Assembly (NCBI GenBank): GCA_013151645.1 | Contig: JAADHU010000013.1 | Span: 22,889 to 86,888 of the forward strand | From: Gammaproteobacteria bacterium | GTDB lineage: Bacteria > Pseudomonadota > Gammaproteobacteria > Steroidobacterales > Woeseiaceae | Length of the DNA stretch: 64,000 bases | Reading direction: 5' to 3' | Shown: positions 17,797-27,417 of the stretch, piece by piece | How the letters are laid out: every line of letters starts with the position of its first letter | Numbering within the stretch: position 1 is the first letter of the stretch | Notes under the pieces: generated by a model | Databases searched by the model: none | Seen by the model: only the letters and a program-made list of their open reading frames with translations | What the model was told of the DNA's origin: nothing | Position numbers and translations under genes: made by a program

Positions 17797-18321
17797 ATGT
17801 TATCCCAGACAGTCCGAAATCACTGCATCGCGAGTATTGCCGTGATCCTGATGGTGAGCGGCTGTTCGGGTCAGCCGTCGAGAACGACGGCCTCGGCGGT
17901 GCCGCAGGCTGTTCCGGCGCCGATGCCCGTTCCGGCGCATCGAGGTGCTCGCCGTACACTGGCTCAATCCGCCGCCATAACAGCGACACGCCAAGTCGGT
18001 GTTCCTTATCAGTACGGTGGCAGCACGACCCGCGGATTCGACTGCAGTGGCCTCATTAGTTATGCCTATGCCACGGCGGGCAAGGCCATGCCGCGCACGA
18101 CTTCAGGGTTGTGGCGTGAATTGAAGCCGGTTGACGCCAACAATCTGCAAGTCGGTGACGTGCTGTTTTTCAGCATTGAGGGCAAGATGTCGCATGTGGG
18201 GCTTTATCTTGGCGACCGCCGCTTTGTGCACGCTCCGTCCAGCGGAAAAACGGTTACCGTCGGGAGCCTTGATTCAGGTTTTTATCGTCGCGCCCTGATT
18301 CGCGGTGGACGCCCTCGTTAG
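17797..18321 (+). CDS. NlpC/P60 family lipoprotein (cell-wall endopeptidase)
   Basis: 174 residues from ATG 17797; GGAG at 17785-17788 supports this start over the longer open frame from 17695. Signal segment IASIAVILMVSGC ends in a lipobox. A Pro/Ala-rich linker (about 35-60) leads to the NlpC/P60 domain: catalytic Cys in GFDCSGLISYAYA, then AMPRTTSGLW, and catalytic His in MSHVGLYLGDRRFVHAPSSG. Enzymes of this family cut peptide cross-links of peptidoglycan (D-Glu to diamino acid). Its length fits a minimal Spr/NlpC-type protein. Divergent to the HEXXH lipoprotein. Confidence 0.9.
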   Translation: MLSQTVRNHCIASIAVILMVSGCSGQPSRTTASAVPQAVPAPMPVPAHRGARRTLAQSAAITATRQVGVPYQYGGSTTRGFDCSGLISYAYATAGKAMPRTTSGLWRELKPVDANNLQVGDVLFFSIEGKMSHVGLYLGDRRFVHAPSSGKTVTVGSLDSGFYRRALIRGGRPR

Positions 18322-18328
18322 TGGCGGG

Positions 18329-19030
18329 TCAGATCGGTTCCGGTTCGTCAATAATAAACAGCTTGAGCTGATCCGAAAGCCCCTTGCACGCCTTGGACTG
18401 CGTTCGTGCAAGCAAGGGTATCGGCACAATTATCGCCGGCAGGAAAGAGGTACCGCTGAAGTCAGCGACAACGGTGCCGGCATCTTCGAGTCCGGACAGG
18501 TCCCAGACGGAGGCTTCGTATTTGGCGTCGTTCGTCCACCACGCGAAACCGAAACATCCGCCCCCACCCGGTCCGGCGGCGCAGGACATGCTGCCGCCCC
18601 CGGCCACGCGGTCGGTGTTACCGTCAAGCCATATCACGTAGCGCACACCCTTATCCTTGATCATCTGCGCAACCCCGGGGCGCAACATGAGATCCGGCAA
18701 TCCCTTGGTATCGGCCGGCGCGGTGCGTGGTTCGAACCAGGGAAATAAAGCGTCAACGAATTCCTGATTTGGCACGACTCTCAACCCCTCCCGGCCTCGT
18801 CCAATCGAGTTGCCGACGCAATTGATAAAGTCATTTTCCGTCTCGTTGCCGAGGTGGTAACTCTTGGCCATGATGACCACACCTTCGCCTGTTTCAAGAC
18901 CGGTAACGCCTTCGCGTTCGCCTTCGATGCTGGACGTTACACACGCCCCCAGCGATAGTGAGGTCAGCGCCAGCAATGAGCTTCGTAATATCATGCCGGC
19001 ATAGGGGGTTGATGGTTTATGGAGCATCAT
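18329..19030 (-). CDS. Hypothetical lipoprotein
   Basis: 233 residues from ATG 19030 (or the adjacent ATG at 19027), chosen because GGAGG lies about 9 nt upstream, inside the end of the preceding gene. Signal segment ILRSSLLALTSLSLGAC ends in a lipobox. The mature part has no family I recognise; it contains a glycine-rich CAAGPGGGGCFGF stretch and several aromatic beta-strand-like segments (VRYVIWLDGN; YEASVWDLS). The gene overlaps the upstream lipoprotein gene by 14 nt and is surely co-translated with it. Confidence 0.65.
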   Translation of the reverse strand: MMLHKPSTPYAGMILRSSLLALTSLSLGACVTSSIEGEREGVTGLETGEGVVIMAKSYHLGNETENDFINCVGNSIGRGREGLRVVPNQEFVDALFPWFEPRTAPADTKGLPDLMLRPGVAQMIKDKGVRYVIWLDGNTDRVAGGGSMSCAAGPGGGGCFGFAWWTNDAKYEASVWDLSGLEDAGTVVADFSGTSFLPAIIVPIPLLARTQSKACKGLSDQLKLFIIDEPEPI

Positions 19031-19688
19031 CGCCTTGTTCCTCCACGGCGGTCTGTCGTGCCGCCGGTTCACCCGTTACGGGCCGTGTGTCGTCGTTACT
19101 GACGAGCGTGCTGATACCCGTCGACTTGTCCATTTGCATGATGATCAGAGCCGCCGCATCGCGCATCGCTAAAACCGCGGCACGCCGCAGCGCTTCATCG
19201 CCACCGAAGGTTTTGGTCTGGCTTTTGCCATACGCACTGATGGGCCAGTTCGCGATTTGCGTGCCGAGACGATCGAAAATCTTGATGCGATAGCGTATCC
19301 ACACGGCGAAGGAATCCGTTTGACTCTGCTCAGGTACGGAAAATTCGAAGGCATCGATACTGGGCTCGATCAGGGCGTCGAGACCCAGAGTAGCCGGGTC
19401 GGCGGCATCATCGACGATACGCACTTCGGCAAACATGGCGCCAAACAGCTTATTGAATAACATTTTGTTTGACGCGCCGAGGTCAATGGACCATTTTTCC
19501 TTGCCAATTACCTGCTCTTCATGCACAAAGTGGTCAAACGATTGCGGGTAACGAACGCCGATCGATAGTGGCATGGCGGCAATCAGCGGATCGGGGATGT
19601 GCGGGTCTTGTACCGACACCTGCGTTGAGCAAGCCGACACCGCCGCGATCAGCAGTGTCACAAAAAACGTTTTTCCCCAAGCTGACAT
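19017..19688 (-). CDS. Hypothetical lipoprotein
   Basis: 223 residues. Signal segment KTFFVTLLIAAVSAC ends in a lipobox, so outer-membrane or inner-membrane lipid anchoring is expected. The mature part (VRYPQSFDHFVHEEQV; ALIEPSIDAFEFSVPE; FAVWIRYRIKIFDRLG) resembles in layout small lipoproteins that form beta-sheet complexes, but no family was recognised. The C-terminal 35 residues are acidic and likely disordered. First gene of a two-gene lipoprotein operon with 18329-19030. Confidence 0.65.
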   Translation of the reverse strand: MSAWGKTFFVTLLIAAVSACSTQVSVQDPHIPDPLIAAMPLSIGVRYPQSFDHFVHEEQVIGKEKWSIDLGASNKMLFNKLFGAMFAEVRIVDDAADPATLGLDALIEPSIDAFEFSVPEQSQTDSFAVWIRYRIKIFDRLGTQIANWPISAYGKSQTKTFGGDEALRRAAVLAMRDAAALIIMQMDKSTGISTLVSNDDTRPVTGEPAARQTAVEEQGDDAP

Positions 19689-19878
19689 TACCGTTGTCGT
19701 ATCCCCGCAGAGGTCATTTGACCTCGATGAATCGTCGTCTTAGAGCCGTTTTGAGCGATAGAGTTCCACTCAATCATCGTATTCAAAGACGTGGGCCTGA
19801 CTGTAGACCGGGAAAATCTTCAGCGCAACCACTGGTCGATGATTGCTTCCGCCGGCCAGATTGTCGGTGCCGGGAGAA

Positions 19879-20898
19879 CTAGCCTTGCCAATACAGGGGC
19901 TCTTCGTCGATGAGTGCTGCCTGTTCGCGCAATGTCAGGATATGTTCATCCCAATAGCGCGGTAAATTGAACCAGGGAAAGGCTGTTTTGAACGCAGGAT
20001 CGTCCCACCGGCGTGCAATCCAGGCCGCATAATGCATGATTCTCAGCGTTCTGAGTGCTTCGATCAGGTGCAATTCGCGGGCATCGAACGAGCGAAATTC
20101 CTGATAGCCGTCGAGCAGGTTGTTCAGTTGCGGGGCTTGTTCGTGCCGGTCGCCCGAAAGAAACATCCAAAGGTCCTGAACGGCCGGGCCCGTGCGCGCA
20201 TCGTCAAAATCGACGATATGCAGCTGTAACTCGTTGACCAGCACGTTACCGGGATGAAAATCGCCGTGCAGACGAATCTGTCGAACGTTGCCCGCGCGGT
20301 CAAAACTCGCTTCGATGCTGTCGAACAAATGCTGTGTGATACCGCTGTACACCTCTTCGAGTTCCGGCGGAATGAATTCGTGTTCGAGCAGGAATTCCTG
20401 GGATTCGTAGCCGAATCCTTCCAGGTCAATGGTCGGGCGATGTTGGAAGTCCGTTGTTTCGCCGTGCAGGTGAATACGAGCAATCAGCCGACCGATCTGG
20501 CGCTGCAAATCGGCATTGTCAAGATCCGGGGCGCGGCCGCCGTGGCAAGGCGATACCGACAAGCGAAACGGCCCGTAGCGATGCAGCGTTTCTCCGTCGA
20601 TCGGCAATGGTGGAACCACCGGAATATCGCTCGCCGCCAACTCTTCCGTAAATCGATGTTCTTCCTGGATCGCCGCATCGCTCCAGCGGCCCGGACGGTA
20701 AAACTTCGCGACCACGGCCGCCTCGTCCTCGATACCGATCTGATAAACGCGGTTTTCGTAACTGTTAAGCGCAAGGAAGCGACCATTGCAACGAAATCCG
20801 AGCCCTTCCAGGGCGGCCAGAATGTCATCGGGTTGCAGCGCCGCATAGGCATGCGTTGATGCGTCTTCCTCTGTCGAGACCGAATTCATGCGTTCCAT
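19879..20898 (-). CDS. srkA: Stress response serine/threonine kinase A (YihE)
   Basis: 339 residues, near the family's 328. SrkA has a choline/aminoglycoside-kinase-like fold and protects against stress-induced death, phosphorylating Ser/Thr. Visible landmarks: LNSYENRVYQIG near 43-54 (nucleotide loop), VVAKFYRPGRWS near 61-72 with the ATP-binding Lys, catalytic loop LHGDFHPGNVLV near 208-219, and IVDFDDARTGPAVQDLWMFL near 226-245 with the metal-binding Asp. Start may be ATG 20898 or 20889. It lies 19 bp downstream of typA on the same strand. Confidence 0.93.
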   Translation of the reverse strand: MERMNSVSTEEDASTHAYAALQPDDILAALEGLGFRCNGRFLALNSYENRVYQIGIEDEAAVVAKFYRPGRWSDAAIQEEHRFTEELAASDIPVVPPLPIDGETLHRYGPFRLSVSPCHGGRAPDLDNADLQRQIGRLIARIHLHGETTDFQHRPTIDLEGFGYESQEFLLEHEFIPPELEEVYSGITQHLFDSIEASFDRAGNVRQIRLHGDFHPGNVLVNELQLHIVDFDDARTGPAVQDLWMFLSGDRHEQAPQLNNLLDGYQEFRSFDARELHLIEALRTLRIMHYAAWIARRWDDPAFKTAFPWFNLPRYWDEHILTLREQAALIDEEPLYWQG

Positions 20899-20917
20899 CC
20901 CGCCTATGCCAAAATCC

Positions 20918-22741
20918 TCAGTCCCGACTGCGCGATGCGCGTTTGCGGTCTACTTCGGTCAGTAACTTCTTGCGCAGGCGTAAATTGAGTGGCGTCACTT
21001 CCACCAATTCATCGTCATCGACGAACTCGAGTGCCTGTTCGAGTGAGAATCGAACACGCGGCGTCAGCACGATATTCTCGTCGGTGCCGGCGGCCCGAAT
21101 ATTGGTCAACTGTTTCGCCTTTGTCGGGTTAACGATCATATCGTCGCGGCGCTTGTTGATGCCGATGAGCATACCTTCATAGACCGGATCGCTGTGGCCC
21201 ACCATCAGGCGACCACGTTCCTGCAGATTGAACAACGCGTAAGCCAGCGCTTTTCCCTGCACCATGGAGACCATCACGCCGTTACTCCGCTGGCCCAGCG
21301 AGACTGGCACAAAGTAGTCGTATTGGTCGAACACGTGATACATCAGACCGGTACCGGACGTGGCCGTGAGATATTCCGTGCGAAAGCCGATCAGGCCCCG
21401 TGTCGGAATTTTGTAATCCAGACGAACGCGGCCCTTGCCGTCCGGAACCATCGTCAGTAATTCACCCTTGCGATCGGCAAGTCGGGTCATCACCGCACCC
21501 TGGAAGCTCTCTTCGAAATCGACGGTTAGTTGCTCCCACGGCTCCTGCTTGACACCGTCTTTTTCGTGAATGATGACTTCCGGCCTGGACACGGCAAGTT
21601 CAAAGCCTTCGCGGCGCATGGTTTCGATGAGTACGGAGAGGTGCAGTTCACCACGACCGGAGACGCGGAATTTGTCCGGATCTTCCGTTGGTGCAACGCG
21701 CAACGCGACATTGTGGCGGAGTTCCTGCTCGAGTCGTTCGCGAATCTGTCGGCTGGTGAGAAACTTGCCGTCCTGCCCCGCGAAAGGCGACTTATTGACC
21801 TGGAAGGTCATGCTGATCGTGGGTTCATCGACCGCCAGGGCGGGCAGGGCCTCCGGATGGTTGCGCGGGCAAATCGTATCCGAGATATCCAGGTTGTCGA
21901 TGCCGCTGAAAATAACGATATCGCCCGCACTTGCCTCGGGTACTTTTTTCCGCTCGAGTCCGTCGAATCCGTACAGATCGAGGATTCTGCCGTTGCGCGT
22001 GGTGCCGTCGGCCGTCACGATGCAAACGGGAGAATTCGCCTCGACAATGCCGCGCTGTATACGGCCGATGCCCAGCACGCCCACGTAGGAATTGTAATCC
22101 AGGCTGGAAACCTGCAGCTGCAGCGGACCCTCGGCATCAACGTCGGGCGCCGCAACATGGGCGACGATGGCTTCGAAAAGCGCCGTCATGTCATCGCCGT
22201 CGCCGTCGGGTTCGTTGCGCGCATAACCCTCCAGTGCCGATGCGTAGACGACCGGAAAATCGAGTTGCTCGTCGGTCGCCCCAAGGCGGTCAAACAAATC
22301 GAATGTCTGATCCAGGACCCAGTCGGGGCGGGATCCGTCACGGTCAATTTTGTTGATCACCACGATGGGCACGAGTCCCTGTGCAAACGCCTTCTGGGTC
22401 ACGAAGCGGGTTTGCGGCATGGGGCCTTCGACCGCGTCAACGAGCAACAGTACGCTTTCGACCATCGACAGTACCCGCTCAACTTCGCCTCCGAAGTCGG
22501 CGTGGCCCGGTGTGTCGACGATGTTGATTCGAAAGTCCTGCCAGACTATCGAGGTATTTTTCGCCAGAATCGTGATGCCGCGTTCGCGCTCGAGTTCGTT
22601 GGAATCCATCACTCGGTCGGGGGTTGCCGCACGTTCGCCCAGGGTGCCCGATTGCTGCAGGAGCTGGTCGACGAGAGTGGTCTTGCCATGATCGACGTGG
22701 GCGATGATGGCGATGTTGCGGAGGTGTTCTACGCTGCTCAT
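20918..22741 (-). CDS. typA: Translational GTPase TypA/BipA
   Basis: 607 residues, the family norm. TypA is a ribosome-associated GTPase needed for 50S assembly at low temperature and for stress adaptation. G1 AHVDHGKTT (14-22), effector region with RERGITI, G3 [15 protein letters not shown], and G4 NKIDR are intact, followed by the elongation-factor-like domain II, domains III and V ([17 protein letters not shown]) and the BipA-specific C-terminus ([15 protein letters not shown]). The upstream start [19 protein letters not shown] is normal. Followed closely by srkA. Confidence 0.97.
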   Translation of the reverse strand: MSSVEHLRNIAIIAHVDHGKTTLVDQLLQQSGTLGERAATPDRVMDSNELERERGITILAKNTSIVWQDFRINIVDTPGHADFGGEVERVLSMVESVLLLVDAVEGPMPQTRFVTQKAFAQGLVPIVVINKIDRDGSRPDWVLDQTFDLFDRLGATDEQLDFPVVYASALEGYARNEPDGDGDDMTALFEAIVAHVAAPDVDAEGPLQLQVSSLDYNSYVGVLGIGRIQRGIVEANSPVCIVTADGTTRNGRILDLYGFDGLERKKVPEASAGDIVIFSGIDNLDISDTICPRNHPEALPALAVDEPTISMTFQVNKSPFAGQDGKFLTSRQIRERLEQELRHNVALRVAPTEDPDKFRVSGRGELHLSVLIETMRREGFELAVSRPEVIIHEKDGVKQEPWEQLTVDFEESFQGAVMTRLADRKGELLTMVPDGKGRVRLDYKIPTRGLIGFRTEYLTATSGTGLMYHVFDQYDYFVPVSLGQRSNGVMVSMVQGKALAYALFNLQERGRLMVGHSDPVYEGMLIGINKRRDDMIVNPTKAKQLTNIRAAGTDENIVLTPRVRFSLEQALEFVDDDELVEVTPLNLRLRKKLLTEVDRKRASRSRD

Positions 22742-22929
22742 GATATTGTCGGGACTATGTCCGGGGATACCGCTGGTGGCGAATAAGGGTGGCGGATTAT
22801 AGAGACGGTCCGCCGTAATAGATACGGCTTTTGCCGGTCGGCGCCGGGCCGGTTTCGGACTTTGGTGAACGATGTGTGAGCCACTCGGTGTACACTTTGC
22901 AACCTGCGACCGTGTACAAGCCGGATTCT

Positions 22930-24387
22930 ATGGATATCTACGACAATATTACCCAGGAAATCGATGACAGCCCGCGTGGCCCGGGAACCGTCGCCTTCTT
23001 CGATCTGGATGGCACGCTTATTTTCGGTTTCTCCATTCTGTCGATTTTTCGTGAACGGGTCACGAGCGGGGAACTTGCACCCTACGATGCTTTCCAGCAA
23101 TTTTTTTCATTGCTGAGTCATGGACTCAATGGCAGCGAATACCCGCGCATTCTTGCGGAAGCCGCAGAGACGCTTGAAGATGTGTCCGAGCAGGAGTTCA
23201 TTGCACTGGGTGAAAGCGTATTTGAGAAGTACGTTGCCGGTTCGATCTATCCCGAGTCGCGGGCGCTGGTGCGGGCACATCTGAAGCGTGGGCATACCGT
23301 GGTTGTGCTGTCGTCCGCGACGACCTATCAAGTCGCCCCGGTGGCGAAAGAGCTGGGTATCGACCACGTATTGTGCAATGAGTTCGAGGTTGAAGATGGC
23401 GTATTTACGGGCGAGATTCGTCAGCCTGTTTACTACGCCGAGGGAAAACTCGACGCCGCGAAGAAATTTTGCGCGCGACGTAATGCTCAGTTGAGCAACA
23501 GCTATTTTTACAGTGACGGCATTGAGGATGTGACTCTGCTGGACGCCGTCGGTTTCCCGAGACCGCTGAATCCCGACCAGACCCTTGAGGTCGTCGCGCG
23601 TCGACGCAACTGGCCGGTGCGCCGGTTTACGAGTCGCGGTATTCCCGGAATCAAGGAAGTCGTGCGCACCGGACTGGTCTACGGCGCTTTTTTCTCTGCG
23701 GCATTGCAGATAATTCCGACCTGGATACTGAATCAGTCACGCCGCGATGCCGTGAACCTTGCCGTGACTACCTGGGGTGAATTCGGCAGCGCGCTGGCAG
23801 GAATCAAAACCAGGATTCGCGGCGAGCAACATTTGTGGGAGCAGCGGCCCGCGGTATTTCTTTTCAATCATCAGAGTGCGATCGATGTTCTGATCATCGC
23901 CAAGCTTCTGCGGCGGGATTTTACGGCAATTGCAAAGCAGGAAATTGCCACCAATCCGCTCGTCGGACCGGTATTTCGCGTGGCCGATACCGTCTTTATC
24001 GATCGCCGCAACCAGACCAAGGCCATTGAGGCCTTAAAACCGGTGGTCAAGACGCTGCAGGACGGCCTGTCTGTTGCGATTGCTCCCGAGGGGACGCGTA
24101 GCGTTGGCGACCGTCTCGGCCCCTTTAAGAAGGGCCCGTTCCATATTGCGATGCAGGCCGGGGTACCGATCATCCCCATCGTTATTCATAACGCCACGGA
24201 CGTATTGCCGAAGGGCGGATTTTTTGTGCGGCCATCAACCGTGCATGTCGACGTTTTGCCACCTCTGAAGACGGACACATGGTCCGCGGAAACCGTTGAG
24301 CAACACGTTGCCGAGGTGCGCCAGTTGTTTCTTCAGGCGCTGGGCCAGACCTCGTCGTCAGCCGCCAGACTCAAGCGAGTCAAGTAA
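22930..24387 (+). CDS. HAD-IB phosphatase fused to 1-acyl-glycerol-3-phosphate acyltransferase
   Basis: 485 residues from ATG 22930; the frame is open from 22831 but the extra 33 residues are unlike the family. N-terminal HAD subfamily IB domain: VAFFDLDGTLIFGFS near 22-36, VVLSSATTYQVAPVAKELGI near 125-144 and YFYSDGIEDVTLLDAVG. C-terminal PlsC domain: FLFNHQSAIDVLIIAKLL (NHxxxxD motif) and VAIAPEGTRSVG. This fusion is known in proteobacteria and is thought to act in phospholipid synthesis, making phosphatidate or removing a phosphate from a lipid precursor. The stop overlaps the convergent next gene by 8 nt. Confidence 0.85.
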   Translation: MDIYDNITQEIDDSPRGPGTVAFFDLDGTLIFGFSILSIFRERVTSGELAPYDAFQQFFSLLSHGLNGSEYPRILAEAAETLEDVSEQEFIALGESVFEKYVAGSIYPESRALVRAHLKRGHTVVVLSSATTYQVAPVAKELGIDHVLCNEFEVEDGVFTGEIRQPVYYAEGKLDAAKKFCARRNAQLSNSYFYSDGIEDVTLLDAVGFPRPLNPDQTLEVVARRRNWPVRRFTSRGIPGIKEVVRTGLVYGAFFSAALQIIPTWILNQSRRDAVNLAVTTWGEFGSALAGIKTRIRGEQHLWEQRPAVFLFNHQSAIDVLIIAKLLRRDFTAIAKQEIATNPLVGPVFRVADTVFIDRRNQTKAIEALKPVVKTLQDGLSVAIAPEGTRSVGDRLGPFKKGPFHIAMQAGVPIIPIVIHNATDVLPKGGFFVRPSTVHVDVLPPLKTDTWSAETVEQHVAEVRQLFLQALGQTSSSAARLKRVK

Positions 24388-25636
24388 CAGCCGAGGGCTC
24401 CAGCTCGAAGCTCAGACCGGCATTGGCTTGCAGGCGGTTGAGCAAAGGGTCGCCCATTGCCGAGGCAGGCGTCCAGAAGCCGCCGCTGACGTCGAGATGA
24501 TCGCGTGCAAGACACACGGCGCTCTCGCTCATCATCTTGCTGGTTGAGCCGTATCCCGGATCGCGATCGCCTTTGACCCGGACCTCAACGCGCTCGCCGG
24601 TTGCGGTCGTGCCGACCAGGATAAGATTGAAAAAACCGTTCTGCCTTTCCTGCTCATCCGGTCCCTCGCCGGGTTTCGGCAGGAAGCGGCGCACGAGACG
24701 ATCGCGTGTCCACTCGATTGAACTTGCCAGCATGAAGGCGCCAAGGCCGGTGGTCCCCAGCAGCGCCTTGAGCCAACCCGTGGGACCGGAACCCGTAATG
24801 GTTGCCTCGTTATACGAGAAATCCTCGCCGTATTCGAACTCGAGCAAGGCATTGCTTCGCCGCACGATGCGCATGTTGATCGCACCCATCACGAAAGGCA
24901 TGGTCCAGACTCCCTGTGCCCGGTTGAAGCGGATACCGGTTTGGTCGCGGCCATCCGGTCCCTGGCGCATGCCTTCCGGGTTCAGGCTGTACGGGTCCAC
25001 CATTATTTGCGCAATCGCGCGGTCGCCTTTTGCTTCTTCGACCGCGTTCAACAGGCTCGCGATCGTTCCTCCGCTGGCGCCGCCCCGCAGTGCCTTGACC
25101 AGAAGGGAAACGCTTTGACAGGGAGTGCCATGGCGCTCGCGCGAGTTTTTTTGCAGGAAATAGACGCCCATGTCGGACGGGATTGAATCAAAACCACAGG
25201 AGTGCACGATACGGGCACCGCTTTTCTCCGCATCGAGCTGATGGCGATCGATCATTTTTCGCATCCACTGGACCTCGCCAGCGAGGTCACAGTAGTCGGT
25301 GCCGTGCCGGACACACGCCGCGACCAATGGTGAGCCGTATTTAGCGTAGGGACCGACCGTCGTGAGGACGACTCGTGTATTCGCGGCGATGGCGTCCAGG
25401 GAGGGCAGGTCGTTGCTGTCAGCGACGAGTATCGGCAAAGCATTCGCCTCGATACCGGTTTCGGCCAATACGCTTTGCAGCTTGTCGCGGCTTCTGCCGG
25501 CGATCGCCCAACGCAGTCCGGACGACGGCGGATATTGGCGCTGCAAATATTCCACGACCAGGCGCCCGGTAAAACCACTCGCGCCGAAAACGACAACGTC
25601 AAACTGGCGGCTGCGGCCGGTAGATTGGGTATTCAT
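24380..25636 (-). CDS. Saccharopine dehydrogenase-like NADP-binding reductase (trans-acting enoyl reductase type)
   Basis: 418 residues. N-terminal Rossmann motif FDVVVFGASGFTGRLVVEYL, then GLRWAIAGRSRDKL and VVLTTVGPYAKYGSPLVAACVRHGTDYCDLAGEVQWM, all typical of the saccharopine-dehydrogenase-like family that includes mycobacterial trans-acting enoyl reductase and eukaryotic SCCPDH. The C-terminal part has AMGDPLLNRLQANAGLSFELE. Probable substrate is a lipid or polyketide enoyl group, by family analogy only. The neighbours (an acyltransferase fusion and a monooxygenase) fit lipid metabolism. Confidence 0.8.
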   Translation of the reverse strand: MNTQSTGRSRQFDVVVFGASGFTGRLVVEYLQRQYPPSSGLRWAIAGRSRDKLQSVLAETGIEANALPILVADSNDLPSLDAIAANTRVVLTTVGPYAKYGSPLVAACVRHGTDYCDLAGEVQWMRKMIDRHQLDAEKSGARIVHSCGFDSIPSDMGVYFLQKNSRERHGTPCQSVSLLVKALRGGASGGTIASLLNAVEEAKGDRAIAQIMVDPYSLNPEGMRQGPDGRDQTGIRFNRAQGVWTMPFVMGAINMRIVRRSNALLEFEYGEDFSYNEATITGSGPTGWLKALLGTTGLGAFMLASSIEWTRDRLVRRFLPKPGEGPDEQERQNGFFNLILVGTTATGERVEVRVKGDRDPGYGSTSKMMSESAVCLARDHLDVSGGFWTPASAMGDPLLNRLQANAGLSFELEPSAVT

Positions 25637-25811
25637 GGTGGAAGACTAGCAGCCCGTTGAGCCAGTGTCCCACTGTCTCAACAAACGCACAGGACGAAGA
25701 TGAGCGAGATCCGTCGACCTGCGGGCTGGTACCGTGCCGGGGTACGCGTAATAATCGTCTCTCACATGATTTTCCGCGCTTCCTGGGCGGCCCGGTAACG
25801 GCAATACGAGT

Positions 25812-27296
25812 ATGACGAACCCTGAATTATCCGCAGACGACGCCGTTCATGACGTCGTCATCATTGGTGCCGGTTTTTCCGGTATCTGCATGGGGATCAA
25901 GCTCCGCGAAGCGGGTATCGAAAATTTCGTGATCCTGGAGCGCGCCGACGATGCAGGCGGAACCTGGCGCGCCAATGACTACCCCGGTTGTGCCTGCGAT
26001 ATTCCGTCGCACCTGTATTCTTATTCGTTCGAACAGAAGCCTGATTGGTCGCGCCTGTTTCCCTGCCAGGCGGAAATTCAGGGATACCTGTTGCAGTGCA
26101 TCGAAAAGTACGGACTCAGGGCGCACCTGCGAACGAATACGACGCTCGAACAGGCTACGTATGACGACGAGAATCACCGCTGGAAAATGTTGACCCGCGA
26201 GGGCGAAACCTATATCGCCCGTGCGCTGGTATCCGCAATGGGCGGGCTGAGTCGGGCGGCGATTCCCGCTTTGCCCGGACTGGAAACCTTTAAAGGCCGG
26301 ACTTTTCACTCGGCGCAGTGGAATCATGACTACGACCTGTGCGGCAAGCAGGTCGCGGTGATTGGTACGGGTGCGAGCGCTGTTCAGTTTGTGCCGCAAA
26401 TCGTCGATAAGGTTGAGCAACTGGTTTTGTTTCAGCGCACGCCGCCGTGGATCGTGCCGCGTCCCGATCGGCGTATCTTTGCCTGGGAAAAGTGGCTGTA
26501 TCGCCACATTCCTTTTACACAACGCCTGTTTCGGACTTTTATATACTGGCGTCAGGAAATGCGCGGTATCGGCTTTACGATCAGTTCGAAACTGATGGGA
26601 AAAGCAACGGACATCGCGATGAAACACCTGCAAAACAGTGTCGCCGACCCCGGTTTGCGCCAGGCGCTGACGCCGGACTACATAATCGGCTGTAAACGAA
26701 TTCTTATCTCGAACGACTACTATGCGGCCTTGCAAAAAGAGAATTTGACGCTCGTCACGAGCGGCATTCAGCGGATTACGGAAGCAGGCATCGTTACTGA
26801 CGATGGGCACAAGCATCCGCTTGATGCCATTATTTTCGGCACTGGTTTTCATGCGACCGACCCGCTGACGCCAACGAGAATTTTCGGCATTGGTGGGCGA
26901 GAGCTGGCGGATGACTGGAAAGACGGGCCGGAAGCCTTTCTGGGGATCAGCGTAAACGGCTATCCGAACATGTTCTTATTAATGGGCCCGAACACCGGAC
27001 TCGGCCACAATTCCATGGTTTTCATGATTGAGGCGCAGGTTCGATATACGCTGAGCCTGTTGCAGGCGCTGTTGTCCGGCCGGATCGATGCCATCGACGT
27101 CAAAGCAGGCGATCAGGCCACTTACAACACGAAATTGCAGGAGGTGCTTGCCGGGACCGTGTGGGCGTCCGGTTGCGATAGCTGGTACCAGACGGACGAA
27201 GGCCGGCAGGCCGTGCTGTGGCCGGGATTTACCTTCAGCTACTGGTTTCGAACCCGGCGACCCGATCTCGGTCATTACACGATCCGGGAACGCTGA
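25812..27296 (+). CDS. Flavin-containing monooxygenase, Baeyer-Villiger type
   Basis: 494 residues. FAD-binding GAGFSGICMGIKLREAG near 19-35, second Rossmann motif VIGTGASAVQFVPQI near 183-197 for NADPH, and between them the fingerprint FKGRTFHSAQWNHD near 157-170, which matches the type I Baeyer-Villiger FxGxxxHxxxW pattern. A WRANDYPGCACDIPSHLYSYSF segment is also typical. Such enzymes insert oxygen next to a ketone to make an ester or lactone using NADPH and O2. Substrate cannot be read from sequence. Soluble. A 176-bp promoter-sized gap separates it from the divergent reductase gene. Confidence 0.88.
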   Translation: MTNPELSADDAVHDVVIIGAGFSGICMGIKLREAGIENFVILERADDAGGTWRANDYPGCACDIPSHLYSYSFEQKPDWSRLFPCQAEIQGYLLQCIEKYGLRAHLRTNTTLEQATYDDENHRWKMLTREGETYIARALVSAMGGLSRAAIPALPGLETFKGRTFHSAQWNHDYDLCGKQVAVIGTGASAVQFVPQIVDKVEQLVLFQRTPPWIVPRPDRRIFAWEKWLYRHIPFTQRLFRTFIYWRQEMRGIGFTISSKLMGKATDIAMKHLQNSVADPGLRQALTPDYIIGCKRILISNDYYAALQKENLTLVTSGIQRITEAGIVTDDGHKHPLDAIIFGTGFHATDPLTPTRIFGIGGRELADDWKDGPEAFLGISVNGYPNMFLLMGPNTGLGHNSMVFMIEAQVRYTLSLLQALLSGRIDAIDVKAGDQATYNTKLQEVLAGTVWASGCDSWYQTDEGRQAVLWPGFTFSYWFRTRRPDLGHYTIRER

Positions 27297-27417
27297 AAAC
27301 ACGGTTTTTGGCTATTCCATGTCGGCTTGTTTTGCACCGGCAAATGTGACCGGAGGCAGTGACAGCGGGCCTGCAAGGCGTTACTGTGGCGGCCGGAATT
27401 GAAACGGATTATCACCC

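Noticed and set aside
21530..22786. 418-codon open frame on the plus strand opposite typA
   Set aside because: It is wholly antisense to a well-conserved translational GTPase gene and its product has no family-like motif; long antisense frames are expected in GC-rich genes.
22831..22929. 33-residue N-terminal extension of the HAD-acyltransferase protein
   Set aside because: The extra residues are not HAD-like; ATG 22930 gives the expected start before the DLDGT motif.
25827..26852. 341-codon open frame on the minus strand opposite the monooxygenase
   Set aside because: Fully inside the convincing FAD/NADPH monooxygenase gene; low-complexity, His/Arg-rich product without motifs.
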